DNA from: Planctomycetia bacterium
GTDB taxonomy: Bacteria; Planctomycetota; Planctomycetia; Planctomycetales; Planctomycetaceae
Reading direction: 5' to 3'
Length of the DNA stretch: 33,372 nucleotides
Assembly (NCBI GenBank): GCA_026400935.1
Contig: JAPLNX010000529.1
Coordinates: 1-33,372 of the forward strand
This document shows, in pieces, positions 15,505 through 24,617 of this stretch. The notes under the pieces were generated by a model, which searched no databases, was not told the origin of the DNA, and was given only the letters and a program-made list of their open reading frames with translations. Position numbers and translations under genes: made by a program. How positions within the stretch are numbered: the first letter of the stretch is position 1; every line of letters begins with the position of its first letter.

Positions 15505-16905
15505 TCATACCAGAATCTCTTGCACGACGTTGCCTGCAACATCAGTCAGGCGGTAGTCGCGGCCGGCGTGGCGGTAGGTGAGGCGTTCGTGATCGAGGCC
15601 CAAGAGGTGCAACATTGTGGCGTGCAGGTCGTGGGTGTGGACGGCTCCTTCGACGGGCAGGATGCCGTACTCGTCTGACTTGCCGTGGACGATGCCGGGC
15701 TTCACACCGCCGCCGGCCATCCAAGACGTGAAGACGAGATTATGGTGTTCGCGGCCTGCGTGGTTGGCTTGCGCGTTGAACGGCGTGCGGCCGAACTCGG
15801 TCGTCCAAACGACGAGCGTTCGTTCGAGCATGCCTCGGCGTTTGAGGTCGGTGATCAACGCGGCGATTGGTTGGTCGATGTTCTTCGCCAGTCTCGCGTG
15901 GTCCTGCATGTTGCCGTGCGAGTCCCAATTGTCGCTCGAACCAACGTCGATCAACTCGATGAAACGGACTCCGCGTTCGGCCAATCGTCGAGCCACCAAA
16001 CATTGCCAACCAAAGCCTGCCGTCGCGCCGCGCTGCAGGCCGTAATGCTTCAGCGTCTCTTCGGTCTCGCTGCCGAGATCAAAGGCATCGGGAGCTTCTC
16101 GCTGCATACCGAACGCGGTTTCGAAGGAGCGAATGCGAGCATCCAAAGCTTGATCAGCCGCGCGGCGTTCCAAGTGGTTGCGATTGAGCTTTGCGAGCAG
16201 CCCGAGTTCCATTTGCTGAAGCTCAACGCTGGAGACTCGCGGTTGCAAGTTGGGCAACGGCTCCTTGCCCGGAATGACATGAGTCCCTTGATGGCATGCA
16301 GGCAAGAAATCACTGCTCCATGTTTGTGCTCCGGCATACGGAGCCGCTGGAGCCAGAACCATGAACGACGGCAAGTTGCGATTGACCGACCCTAATCCGT
16401 AGCTCACCCACGCTCCGTGGCTGGGCCGAGCGAACTGAGCCGACCCAACATGCGCCGCGAGCGTGGCTTTGTCGTGGCCATCGCTGTCGCAGTGCATGGC
16501 GTTGAGCACGCAGACATCGTCGATCACCGAGCCGAAGTGCGGGAACAAGTCGCTGACCCAAGTGCCGCTTTGCCCTCGCTGCTGAAAGGCCCAATACGGT
16601 TTAATCAAGAACCGCTGAAACTGGCCCGGCTTGTTGAGCCATCGGGATGCCGTGATCGACTTGCCATGATCGGCGATCAACTGCGGCTTATGGTCCAGCG
16701 TGTCGACCTGCGAAACTCCTCCGGTCGAATACAGGAAGATCGCTCGATCGGCCTTCGCTGCGAAGTGTCCCGAACGAGCGGCCAATGGATCGGACCCGGC
16801 TGCCATGCCGCTCTCAGCCATCAGGCCAGCCAACGCGACAGCTCCAAAGCCACCGGAGGCCGCTTGCAAGAATTCACGACGATTGGAATTGGGGTTCGAA
16901 TTCAT
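15505..16905 (-). CDS. DUF1501 family Tat-exported protein
   Basis: 466-residue intact DUF1501 protein. The N-terminus has a twin-arginine signal (SNRREFLQAASGGFGAVALA), so it should be exported folded. Family motifs are FLYSTGGVSQVDTLDHKP, HCDSDGHDKATLAAHVGS, TWSSDFLPACHQGTH, WDSHGNMQDHARLAKN, VVWTTEFGRTPFN, REHHN and THDLHATMLHLLGLDH. The His and Asp residues of the sulfatase/phosphatase-like core are present; substrates of this family are unknown. ATG 16905 is chosen over GTG 16914; neither has a good ribosome site. It lies 54 bases after the PSD1 gene on the same strand, the usual planctomycete pairing, and is a close relative of the remnant at 4337-5161. Confidence 0.9.
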   Translation of the reverse strand: MNSNPNSNRREFLQAASGGFGAVALAGLMAESGMAAGSDPLAARSGHFAAKADRAIFLYSTGGVSQVDTLDHKPQLIADHGKSITASRWLNKPGQFQRFLIKPYWAFQQRGQSGTWVSDLFPHFGSVIDDVCVLNAMHCDSDGHDKATLAAHVGSAQFARPSHGAWVSYGLGSVNRNLPSFMVLAPAAPYAGAQTWSSDFLPACHQGTHVIPGKEPLPNLQPRVSSVELQQMELGLLAKLNRNHLERRAADQALDARIRSFETAFGMQREAPDAFDLGSETEETLKHYGLQRGATAGFGWQCLVARRLAERGVRFIELIDVGSSDNWDSHGNMQDHARLAKNIDQPIAALITDLKRRGMLERTLVVWTTEFGRTPFNAQANHAGREHHNLVFTSWMAGGGVKPGIVHGKSDEYGILPVEGAVHTHDLHATMLHLLGLDHERLTYRHAGRDYRLTDVAGNVVQEILV

Positions 16906-16959
16906 GGAGTTCACTCAGTTCGATTGATGGCATCAGCATGTGGAAAGTGAATCGCAGAC

Positions 16960-19900
16960 CTAATCCACATACAAGAACGCATTGCTTGTCAGCAGCACTC
17001 GCGAGAGTGCCGACCAGGCAACGATTGGTTGACGATCGGTCGGCATTTTTTGCTCGGCCAGCTTGCTTTGGTAGGCGGTGACAAAAGACACCGCATCGGC
17101 GACCTCTGCTTCGGAGGGGACTCGGCCTTGAGTGGTTTCGACGGCCCAACGGACTCGAGCGGCATCGTCGGTCGCTGCGGCGAGAATGCGAACTCCCATC
17201 GCGTTGGCTTGATCATGCACGAACGGGGAATTCATTAGGTACAGCGTTTGAGTCGGCGTCGTCGTCGGCAGTCGGGAGGCGATGCTTAGGTTCGGATCGG
17301 CGGCATCGAACAACGCTAAGAACGGATGGCGGCGGTTTCTCTGCACCATCAAATAGACGCTGCGATGGTCCGAGTCGTAGACCGCGTGAAATGGTCGATG
17401 AATGGTGAAGCCCCAAGTATCGACCGACGGAAAGGGATGCTCGGCAGGGACGTTGCGATTGAGCTTGCCGCTGACGAACAACATTGAGTCGCGGATCGAC
17501 TCAGCATCCAACGCGCGGCGCGAGTAGCGCCACAGCCAGACATTGTTGGGATCGACTCGCAGGTTCGCATCATCATCGTCGCTTGCGAGTTGATACGTCC
17601 GCGACGACATGATGAGCCTCTGCAACGTCTTCACTTTCCAACCGGAAGCGATGAACTCGGACGTCAGCCAATCGAGCAACTCGGGATGAGTCGGGGCATC
17701 GCCGCGAGTTCCAAAGTCGCTCGGCGTCGGCACGAGCCCTTGGCCGAAGTGCCATTGCCAAACTCGATTCACGAAGACCCGCGCGGTCAGCGGGTTCGTC
17801 GGTCGAGTCAGCCAATTCGCAAGTTCCAGCCGACCGCTCCCTTTGGCATCGGTCGGCAGCTTGGAGTCACCGAGGATCGCGACGAATCCGCGCGGAGCGT
17901 CATCGCCGAGCTTGTCCGGTTCGCCTCGCTTGTGAATGCGCACATTGGTCGGAGTCCCTTCGGTCACTCCGTATGCAACCGGGTAGAGTTGCTTGGCGTT
18001 CTCGGCGTCGCGCTGCTTGTTGGTCGCGGCGATGGCGGCGTCGAGCTTCGCGATCTGTTGCGGCAAGTCTTCGGGAGTTTTTGGAGCGACCACTGGTCCC
18101 GATCCGGGCTCCCCGAACGGAGTCATCAGCAAGCCAATATTGTCGAGATCGCGCACGGGCGACGGACCTTCGGCATGACCGGTGCCATCGCAAATGAAGG
18201 TGTCGAACACTCCGTCCCAACTGGCCGAGAGCGGCTTGTCGTTGATCACGGTGAGATCGCTCGGCGTGCCGACGATGCCCGAGTACGACTTCTTATCTCG
18301 ATCAATCGTCAGCCGCAGCGTGTACCAAGTACCGGGCTCGATCTTGCGAACAACGGTCCAATCGCCGCCGCTGCGAACGGCGACTTCGTTGGACGTCACG
18401 CTGATATCGACCGCCGTCGAGCCAATCACGCCGCGTCCCAGATAGAAACGAAACGCTCCTTTCTGCTCGGCAGGTGCGACAACACGGAAGTCGATCGTGA
18501 AGTGCATCTGCTTGCCTGCGATCGCTCGCAAGCCGGGATTGAAGACGTACCGCACGCCATCGGTCTTGAGGCCGCTGCCGACTCGCACGCCCTTCGTGCC
18601 GACCGGATGAGTGTGAGCAAACGGACTCTGAGCTTCCGCCAACACGGCATTCGGACCGGCTGACAGCCATGCTCCGGCAGGGGGCTTACCGAGCGTCTGC
18701 GATTCAAAGCCGAGATCAATTCCCCCCGCGATGACGTTGCTGTTGATTGCCGCTCGATCGTTGTTCAAGCGAGCCAACTCACCATCCAGCCGCGCGAGTT
18801 CCGTCGCTTTGATCTGATCCAATCGAGCTGCCTCTTCCGGTGGAACGAGCGGCGGAAAGAACGCCGGTCGCTTCTGCTCTTCGCCGCCGGGGAAGGCCCA
18901 TTGAGTGCTCTTCAAGATGCCATAGAGACCGTAGTACTCCTGCGCGCTGACCGGGTCGTATTTGTGGTCATGGCAACGAGCACACCCGAGCGACAGCCCC
19001 AGCAACGAACGCCCGATCGAATCAATGGCGTCGGCGAAGTCGAGGTGCTGATAGTCGGGATTCGGGGCGTAACCATACCGCTTGCCGACCGCGAGAAACC
19101 CCGTCGCGGTGATGCGGTTGGCGTACTGCTCGGCAGGTCCGGCCTTCGCGAGAATGTCCCCCGCGATCTGCTCGCGAATGAACTCATCAAACGGCTGATC
19201 GGCGTTGAAAGAATTGATGACCCAGTCGCGGTACTTGAACGCTTCCCGCACCGGATAGTCCGCTCCATCACCCGCCGTGTCCGCATACCTCGCGACGTCG
19301 AGCCAATGCCGCCCCCAACGCTCGCCATACGCGGACGATGCCAGCAGACGGTCGACGATTTTGTTGAAACTCTCTACCGACTCGTCTTTGAGAAACGCAT
19401 CAATCTCAGCCGGAGTCGGCGGCAGTCCGGTGAGGTCAAAGGTCGCTCGTCGAATGAGCGTTCGCTTGTCGGCGGCGTTAAGCGATCGCACTCCGGCCAC
19501 GCGTTGCTTCGCGAGCACGAACGCATCGAGCGGCGCGACATCCGTCTGAGATGCAGTCTGAGGCACCGTCGGTCGCGCGATCGGCTGAAACGCCCAATGC
19601 TTCGCGGGATCGACTCGCTCACCACTCGGCTGAGCATTCGGAAACGGAGCACCGAGTTCGACCCACTTCACGAAGTCCGCAATCTGCCGCTCCGAGAGCT
19701 TGCCGTTCTCCGGCATCTTGAGGTTCTCGTCCTCATGCTTAATGGCCCGAATCAGCCGACTCTCCGCCGCCTTCCCCGGAACCACCGCCGCTCCAGAATC
19801 GCCCCCTTGCAGCAACGCTTTGCGAGAATCCAACCGCAACCCCGCCCACTGCTTCTTCGCCCCATGACAGCTCCAGCAATGCTCAACCAACACCGGTCGA

Positions 19901-20052
19901 ATGTTGGTCTCAAAGAACCGCACGTGCTCCAGCGTCGGTGCCGCCTCTAGAGCGATGACAGAAACCTCCGCAGTCAGCACCAACATCACAACAGCCACGC
20001 CCAAGCAGTGAATGGCAGTTTTCAACATGCGGCCCCTTGTCGCTGAATTCAT
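16960..20052 (-). CDS. PSCyt1-PSCyt2-PSD1 planctomycete cytochrome protein
   Basis: 1030-residue secreted protein with the planctomycete-specific domain order. A signal peptide (about residues 10-38) is followed by a PSCyt1 domain with the heme motif CWSCH (59-63). PSCyt2/DUF1549 follows, with DLTGLPPTPAEIDAFL, WGRHWLDVARYADT and a second heme motif CARCH. An inserted stretch (about 420-640) looks like a concanavalin-type beta sandwich (FDFRVV-type strands, FRFYLGRG, WYTLRLTIDRD). The PSD1/DUF1553 domain closes the protein, with TRPTNPLTARVFVNRVWQ, FGTRGDAPTHPELLDWL and SSRTYQLAS. It should be a periplasmic c-type cytochrome, perhaps passing electrons during polymer breakdown. The start is ATG 20052; ATG 20028, with AAGGGG upstream, is a good alternative. 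It is the first gene of a two-gene operon with DUF1501. Confidence 0.92.
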   Translation of the reverse strand: MNSATRGRMLKTAIHCLGVAVVMLVLTAEVSVIALEAAPTLEHVRFFETNIRPVLVEHCWSCHGAKKQWAGLRLDSRKALLQGGDSGAAVVPGKAAESRLIRAIKHEDENLKMPENGKLSERQIADFVKWVELGAPFPNAQPSGERVDPAKHWAFQPIARPTVPQTASQTDVAPLDAFVLAKQRVAGVRSLNAADKRTLIRRATFDLTGLPPTPAEIDAFLKDESVESFNKIVDRLLASSAYGERWGRHWLDVARYADTAGDGADYPVREAFKYRDWVINSFNADQPFDEFIREQIAGDILAKAGPAEQYANRITATGFLAVGKRYGYAPNPDYQHLDFADAIDSIGRSLLGLSLGCARCHDHKYDPVSAQEYYGLYGILKSTQWAFPGGEEQKRPAFFPPLVPPEEAARLDQIKATELARLDGELARLNNDRAAINSNVIAGGIDLGFESQTLGKPPAGAWLSAGPNAVLAEAQSPFAHTHPVGTKGVRVGSGLKTDGVRYVFNPGLRAIAGKQMHFTIDFRVVAPAEQKGAFRFYLGRGVIGSTAVDISVTSNEVAVRSGGDWTVVRKIEPGTWYTLRLTIDRDKKSYSGIVGTPSDLTVINDKPLSASWDGVFDTFICDGTGHAEGPSPVRDLDNIGLLMTPFGEPGSGPVVAPKTPEDLPQQIAKLDAAIAATNKQRDAENAKQLYPVAYGVTEGTPTNVRIHKRGEPDKLGDDAPRGFVAILGDSKLPTDAKGSGRLELANWLTRPTNPLTARVFVNRVWQWHFGQGLVPTPSDFGTRGDAPTHPELLDWLTSEFIASGWKVKTLQRLIMSSRTYQLASDDDDANLRVDPNNVWLWRYSRRALDAESIRDSMLFVSGKLNRNVPAEHPFPSVDTWGFTIHRPFHAVYDSDHRSVYLMVQRNRRHPFLALFDAADPNLSIASRLPTTTPTQTLYLMNSPFVHDQANAMGVRILAAATDDAARVRWAVETTQGRVPSEAEVADAVSFVTAYQSKLAEQKMPTDRQPIVAWSALSRVLLTSNAFLYVD

Positions 20053-20603
20053 TTAGGCAAAGCAGTTTGAAGTCTCGCCACAGATGGTTCGAGACCTGCC
20101 TCTGACTTGAAAAGACGGATAACGATCAGAAACTCCCCGAAAGTCTAGTCGGCGGTGACAGAGCCGTTTCAGCTCTCACATTCGGGTTCGCACTGCAAGT
20201 TTAAGGCTTCCGGCATTGTATTGTGAGTCGTTCTCGCAAGTGATGCGCCACGTGGGATTTCATCGTTATCGTGTTGAGGCGACGGTCTTCATGGCTGTTG
20301 GATGATCAGGGGCGGGGCAGTAGGCGTTAGATGCGTGAATGAATTGGTGGTCAACATTGGTGGCAGGGTAGCGACAAGCAGGATCGCTTCAAGATCGTTG
20401 GGACACGGTTCATGGTCTCGTGTGCGACTTGTTGGAACTGGCACTTTGACTTTGTCGAGCAACTGGAGATGAGCATCAGAACGGCGACGATGATTCAAGC
20501 GGAGCCACGACGTTCGGCTTCGTGTGTCGGTTGTAAGGATGGCTTTTCGGAGTGATGGCTTAGAAACTTTACGAGGAGAAATTTTCCATCAGGAAGGATT
20601 GCC
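20053..20603. other. Divergent intergenic region of about 550 bases
   Basis: This region lies between the divergent PSD1 and modA genes. Short ORFs are present on the minus strand (for example 20289-20498), but they have unprotein-like composition and no ribosome sites. A weak imperfect palindrome (GTGACAGAGC against GCTCTCAC) lies near 20154-20180. It presumably holds promoters for both operons; no ModE-type operator or Moco riboswitch could be recognised. Confidence 0.4.
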
Positions 20604-21497
20604 ATGCCGTTGTCGCATCGAACGTTTATGCTGCTATGGGGTGCCGTGACACTCAGCGTGGGACTCTTTGGCTGTGGTTCTGTTGTGAACGATGCTGGAA
20701 CGCAGACGAAAGACGCGCAGTCGCCGCCGTTTGTTGCCGAAGCACCAAGAGCGGAAGCTGCTGAGGATTTGAAGTCACCTCGAAAGCCTGTTGAGCTCAC
20801 GGTGGCCGCTGCGTCAGATTTGAAGTTTGCGTTGGATGAACTTGTAGCTGGTTTTCAAAAGGCTCATCCGGAAATCACGGTGAAGATGATCTTCGGGTCG
20901 TCCGGAAGTTTGTTTGCTCAGATATTGAATGATGCGCCGTTCGATCTTTTTCTGGCGGCTGACATTCAGTACGCGCGTGGATTGACGGAGCAAGGTAAAG
21001 CGTTGAAGGAGACCCTGTTTCCATATGCTTTGGGGCACATAGTGCTGTGGGTGCCGTTGACCTCGCCGCTAAATTTGGACGAACTCGGAATACAGACGCT
21101 GGTGGATGTGCGCGTGAAAAAGGTCGCGATCGCAAATCCGCAACACGCTCCTTATGGACGAGCGGCGGAAGCGGCGTTGAAGAATTTGGGTGTCTATGAG
21201 CAAGTGAGTCGGCGGTTAGTGTTGGGTGAAAACATTGCGCAAACAACTCAATTCGTAGACAGCGGGGCGGCGGATGTTGGCATCATCGCGCTGTCGCTCG
21301 CACTGGCTCCGGCCATGCAGGGCAAGGGACGCTTCTGGCGGATTCCGGTTGATGCTTACCCGCCATTGTTGCAGGGAGGCGTGATTTTGAATCGCTGCCA
21401 GGATCGAGATGCAGCGGCAGAATTCCAGGCTTACTTGATCGGCGAGGAGGGGCGGAACACACTCCGCAGATATGGCTTTGGTTTGCCGAACGAGTGA
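20604..21497 (+). CDS. modA: Molybdate-binding lipoprotein ModA
   Basis: 297-residue periplasmic binding protein of the ModA family, which captures molybdate or tungstate for the ModBC importer. The N-terminus is a lipoprotein signal with a lipobox ending at Cys24 (GLFGCGS). A Pro/Ala-rich linker of about 40 residues follows before the mature domain. Family signatures are LTVAAASDLKFALDEL, FGSSGSLFAQI, APFDLFLAAD, ANPQHAPYGRAAE and LGENIAQTTQFVDSGAADVGI. The last segment and the Ser residues near the start form the oxyanion pocket in characterised ModA. ATG 20604 has AAGGA at 20594-20598. modB follows after 79 bases. Confidence 0.92.
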   Translation: MPLSHRTFMLLWGAVTLSVGLFGCGSVVNDAGTQTKDAQSPPFVAEAPRAEAAEDLKSPRKPVELTVAAASDLKFALDELVAGFQKAHPEITVKMIFGSSGSLFAQILNDAPFDLFLAADIQYARGLTEQGKALKETLFPYALGHIVLWVPLTSPLNLDELGIQTLVDVRVKKVAIANPQHAPYGRAAEAALKNLGVYEQVSRRLVLGENIAQTTQFVDSGAADVGIIALSLALAPAMQGKGRFWRIPVDAYPPLLQGGVILNRCQDRDAAAEFQAYLIGEEGRNTLRRYGFGLPNE

Positions 21498-21576
21498 CCG
21501 TTTCGTGGAGTGCGATTTCTTCGAGCGCGTGCTGAGTCACGTTGAGAACGTGCCCCACTTTTAGAGGCGTTTCAGA

Positions 21577-22236
21577 GTGGATTGGACTGCCTTGTGGCTG
21601 ACCTTGCGAGTCGCGTGTTGTTCGACCGCTATTTTGTTTTTGGTTGGAGTGCCGTTGGCGTATTGGTTGGCGATGACTCATTGGCGTGGGCGATTCGTGA
21701 TTGAAGCGATCGTGGCGTTGCCGCTTGTCTTGCCGCCGACGGTGTTGGGGTTTTATCTGTTGGTCGCACTCGGACCAAACAGTCCGCTCGGTCGCTGGTG
21801 CTTGTCGCTGACCGGCGAACGTTTGCCGTTTTCGTTCGCGGGGATTTTGATCGGTTCGGTGCTGTGCAATCTCCCGTTTGCGGTCCGGCCATTTGTGTCC
21901 GGCTTCGCCGGAGTGAACCGCCGACTCATTGAGGCGTCATGGTGCTTAGGTGTGTCGAAGCGAGCGACATTTGTGCGAGTCACGCTGCCGTTGGCATGGC
22001 CAGGGATCTTGACAGGGTTGGTGTTGGCGTTCACTCACAGTGTGGGTGAGTTCGGTGTGGCGTTGATGATTGGCGGCAACATTCCCGGAGTGACTCGGAC
22101 GCTATCGATTTCGATTTACGACAACGTGCAAGCGATGGACTACGCTGCCGCGAGTCAATCGGCGGCGCTGTTACTGGTGTTCGCGTTCGCAATGCTGTGC
22201 CTTTTGCAGGCTTGGGGTCGGCGGGAGTGGACATGA
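21577..22236 (+). CDS. modB: Molybdate ABC transporter permease ModB
   Basis: 219-residue inner-membrane permease with about five membrane helices. VALPLVLPPTVLGFYLL and the cytoplasmic coupling motif IEASWCLGVSKRATFVRVTLPLAWPGI region (EAA loop) are typical of ModB, as is HSVGEFGVALMIGGNIPG. It starts at GTG 21577 and ends in an ATGA overlap with modC, so the two are translationally coupled. It is of normal length for the family and would form the channel of a ModB2C2A importer. Confidence 0.92.
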   Translation: MDWTALWLTLRVACCSTAILFLVGVPLAYWLAMTHWRGRFVIEAIVALPLVLPPTVLGFYLLVALGPNSPLGRWCLSLTGERLPFSFAGILIGSVLCNLPFAVRPFVSGFAGVNRRLIEASWCLGVSKRATFVRVTLPLAWPGILTGLVLAFTHSVGEFGVALMIGGNIPGVTRTLSISIYDNVQAMDYAAASQSAALLLVFAFAMLCLLQAWGRREWT

Positions 22237-22928
22237 CAGACAATGTGTTGGCTCAAGAATTAGTCGCGCAGTTTCAGACTCGTTATCCATCGGGAGCGAC
22301 GGTGCATGGCAACCTCCGGTTTCCGATTGACCAATTCTCAATCACAGTGTTGTTTGGTCCGTCTGGTTGCGGAAAGACGACGATTTTACGTTGCCTTGCG
22401 GGACTACATCGTCCGCAACAGGGAGTCATTCGGTTTGGTTCTGAAACATGGCTCGATACCAATGCGAAGGTCTGTCGTTCGCCACAAGAGCGGGACATCG
22501 GATTTCTGTTTCAAGACTATGCGCTCTTCCCGCATCTGACGGTTTCGCAAAATGTCGGATACGGGTTGAATCAACTTTCGGCTGTGGCACGGCAACAACG
22601 CGTCGGCGAAATGCTGAGTGCGCTGAAATTGACTGGGATGGAGGCGAGGTATCCGCATCAGATTTCCGGCGGTCAACAGCAGCGAGCGGCACTCGCCCGG
22701 GTGTTGGCTCGCAGGCCGCGATTGCTGTTGTTGGACGAACCGCTGTCGGCGATTGACAACTCATTGCGAGCACAATTGCGGACTGAACTGCGTTCCGTGC
22801 TGACCGAGTTTTGCATCCCTGTTGTGTTAGTCACACACGATCCCGCCGAGGCTAGGGAACTTGCTCATCGCGTCGTTGACATGAGCGACGGCCAATCGAC
22901 CATGACGAATGCGGATGATCTCGGGTGA
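22233..22928 (+). CDS. modC: Molybdate ABC transporter ATPase ModC, short form
   Basis: 231-residue ABC ATPase that would power molybdate import. It has Walker A GPSGCGKTT (42-50), Q-loop FLFQDYALFPHLTV, signature ISGGQQQRAALARVLA, Walker B LLLLDEPLSAID and switch His in VTHDPAEA. ATG 22233 overlaps the modB stop (ATGA), with GGGAG upstream. Classical ModC is about 350 residues and ends in a TOBE/Mop molybdate-binding domain; here the protein ends right after the ATPase core, so substrate-level trans-inhibition is probably absent. The order modA-modB-modC supports molybdate rather than sulfate. Confidence 0.88.
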   Translation: MTDNVLAQELVAQFQTRYPSGATVHGNLRFPIDQFSITVLFGPSGCGKTTILRCLAGLHRPQQGVIRFGSETWLDTNAKVCRSPQERDIGFLFQDYALFPHLTVSQNVGYGLNQLSAVARQQRVGEMLSALKLTGMEARYPHQISGGQQQRAALARVLARRPRLLLLDEPLSAIDNSLRAQLRTELRSVLTEFCIPVVLVTHDPAEARELAHRVVDMSDGQSTMTNADDLG

Positions 22929-22958
22929 TGATTCAACTCGTTTCGTTTGATGGAAGAG

Positions 22959-23065
22959 TTTTCAACGCAAAGACGCGAAGCATGACAAAGAGGGTTTCTG
23001 GCGAATGATCGCGACAAATAAGCTCTGGGCTTCGCTTCGCGATTTTTGCGCGTTTGCGGTGAAAA
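22959..23065. repeat. Imperfect palindromic intergenic repeat
   Basis: The left arm (22959-22981; TTTTCAACGCAAAGACGCGA) and right arm (23034-23065, ending GTTTGCGGTGAAAA) are imperfect inverted copies; the CGCAAAGACGCGAAG type core is a familiar bacterial intergenic palindrome. It lies between the convergent modC and macrodomain genes and may help end transcription. Confidence 0.55.
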
Positions 23066-23081
23066 CCGATTTATGTCGGCC

Positions 23082-23621
23082 TCAATCGGCCATTGCTTCC
23101 AGCACGCGGGCGTATGCTCCGAAAGCGCCGCCGTCGAACAAGACGAAACGCACGAGGTTCGGTTGTTTTTTTGTGAGCAGGAATTCACGTGCGACCGACA
23201 GCGACGATTCCGCCGCGAGATCGATCGGATATCCATAGACGCCGGTACTGATCGCAGGGAAGGCGATGCTGTGGCAGGAATGTTCCACCGCTAGCTCCAG
23301 GCAGCGACGATAGGCAGACTTCAGCAATTCAACTTCGCCGCTGACACCACCGCGCCAGATCGGGCCAACCGCGTGAAAGACGAACTTGGCTCTCAGCAGA
23401 CCACCAGATGCGGCAACCGCAGAGCCAGTCGGACAACCGTCGGGGTGCTGCGTTCGAGTTTCTGCCATCAACGTCGGCCCTGCCGCTCGATGAATCGCAC
23501 CGTCAACACCACCACCGCCTGCTAAACGCGAGTTCGCGGCGTTTACGATTGCATCGACCTCTTGTCGCGTGATGTCTCCTTGAACGAGTTCCAAACGACA
23601 AGTACCAAATTGGACCAACAT
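23082..23621 (-). CDS. Macrodomain protein (MacroD-type ADP-ribose hydrolase)
   Basis: 179-residue single-domain macro protein, close in layout to E. coli YmdB and human MacroD. Such enzymes remove ADP-ribose from proteins or deacetylate O-acetyl-ADP-ribose. Motifs are QGDITRQEVDAIVNAANS, the substrate loop GGGGVDGAIHRAAGP, HAVGPIWRGG, and the phosphate-binding loop FPAISTGVYGYP. The Asn and Asp residues used in MacroD catalysis (NAANS and GVDGAIH) are present. The gene is divergent from the sigma factor gene and convergent with modC, so it appears to be a stand-alone gene. The N-terminal M-L-V-Q start at 23621 fits the family without extension. Confidence 0.92.
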   Translation of the reverse strand: MLVQFGTCRLELVQGDITRQEVDAIVNAANSRLAGGGGVDGAIHRAAGPTLMAETRTQHPDGCPTGSAVAASGGLLRAKFVFHAVGPIWRGGVSGEVELLKSAYRRCLELAVEHSCHSIAFPAISTGVYGYPIDLAAESSLSVAREFLLTKKQPNLVRFVLFDGGAFGAYARVLEAMAD

Positions 23622-23894
23622 ACTGGATGCCTCAACGATGATCAGGACGGCAGCAGACGCCTGACCTTTGATGTGAATGAGTGGGGCTTGCGGATGATGC
23701 GATCAATAAGCCCAAGCTGCAACCGGTGTTACGCATCCGACTTTACCTGACGCTCGTGCAGAGCCGTCTTGACATGATTGTGTTTGTTGACCAAAACCCC
23801 GACCCCTTCCTGACTCCGGTTGGCAGATGCTGACCGCGAGTGTTGATGATTTTCCGAACGATCGCAGTGTTCCCTTCAAGGATGAAGGCGTCTC

Positions 23895-24602
23895 ATGTCG
23901 GTCAGCCTCAGACACAAAGTACATGAATATTCGGTGACGGCGAGTCAGTCGGCACGCGATGAGTTGATTCTGAACCACTTGTGGTTAGTGCGTCATCTCG
24001 TGGGCAAGTTGGCTGCTCGACTGCCGCCCGGAGTTGATGTCGATAATCTCGAATCCGCTGGCTTGCTGGGCTTGGTCGAAGCGGCTCAACGATTTGATTC
24101 TACTCGCGGCGTTGATTTCAAAGCGTTCGCCGCGTTAAGGATTCGTGGGGCCATGATCGATGAAGCGCGGCGAAATAGCCCGCTCCCACAAGAACTGTTG
24201 CAGTACGTGAAGCTCGTTTCGCGAGCACAAGAACGGCTCTCGCCGCCAATCACCATCGAAGCACTTTCTCTGGAAACTGGTTTGACGGAAGACCAGGTGC
24301 TCGACGCCTTGGCTGCGATCCCGCTGACGCAAGTAAAGTCGTTTGATCCGGCGGCGGATGAGCTTTCGCAAATCACAGAAGATGTCTCGTCAGCGGCGAT
24401 GGAACGCGAGGATGAATGGAGACTGCTGGCAGATGCCATCTCATCGTTGCCGGAACGCGAGCGGTTGATTGTCACGATGTATTACAAGGAAGACCTGCGG
24501 CTGAAAGAAATTGGTGAGATTCTGGGACTGTCAGAATCACGAATCTCGCGGTTGCTGACAGCAGCTCAATTTCAACTGCGTGAATACGTGATGGAACGAT
24601 GA
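23895..24602 (+). CDS. fliA: FliA/WhiG-type flagellar sigma factor (sigma-28)
   Basis: 235-residue alternative sigma factor. Region 2 has NHLWLVRHLVGKLAARLP, LESAGLLGLVEAAQRFD and FKAFAALRIRGAMIDEAR; region 3 has LSPPITIEALSLETGL; region 4 has LPERERLIVTMYYKEDL and LKEIGEILGLSESRISRLL. The match to FliA/WhiG over the whole length is clear. It would direct transcription of late flagellar genes, and the stator genes motA and motB lie a few kilobases downstream on the same strand. AAGGATGAAGG lies just upstream of ATG 23895. No FlgM-like anti-sigma gene is seen in the window. It is divergent from the macrodomain gene. Confidence 0.9.
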   Translation: MSVSLRHKVHEYSVTASQSARDELILNHLWLVRHLVGKLAARLPPGVDVDNLESAGLLGLVEAAQRFDSTRGVDFKAFAALRIRGAMIDEARRNSPLPQELLQYVKLVSRAQERLSPPITIEALSLETGLTEDQVLDALAAIPLTQVKSFDPAADELSQITEDVSSAAMEREDEWRLLADAISSLPERERLIVTMYYKEDLRLKEIGEILGLSESRISRLLTAAQFQLREYVMER

Positions 24603-24617
24603 AAATGCTTAAGCGAT

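Noticed and set aside
17590-18663. 357-residue plus-strand ORF opposite PSD1
   Set aside because: Antisense shadow of a well supported 1030-residue gene; composition is Arg/Asp/Pro-rich without domain motifs.
18901-19950. 349-residue plus-strand ORF opposite PSD1
   Set aside because: Same reason: antisense shadow with Arg-rich composition.
20500-20603. Moco riboswitch or ModE operator upstream of modA
   Set aside because: I looked for the expected conserved blocks and a TATA-rich dyad and found neither.
20495-20800. 101-residue minus-strand ORF at the modA start
   Set aside because: Mostly antisense to the modA signal peptide and linker; the ModA reading is certain.
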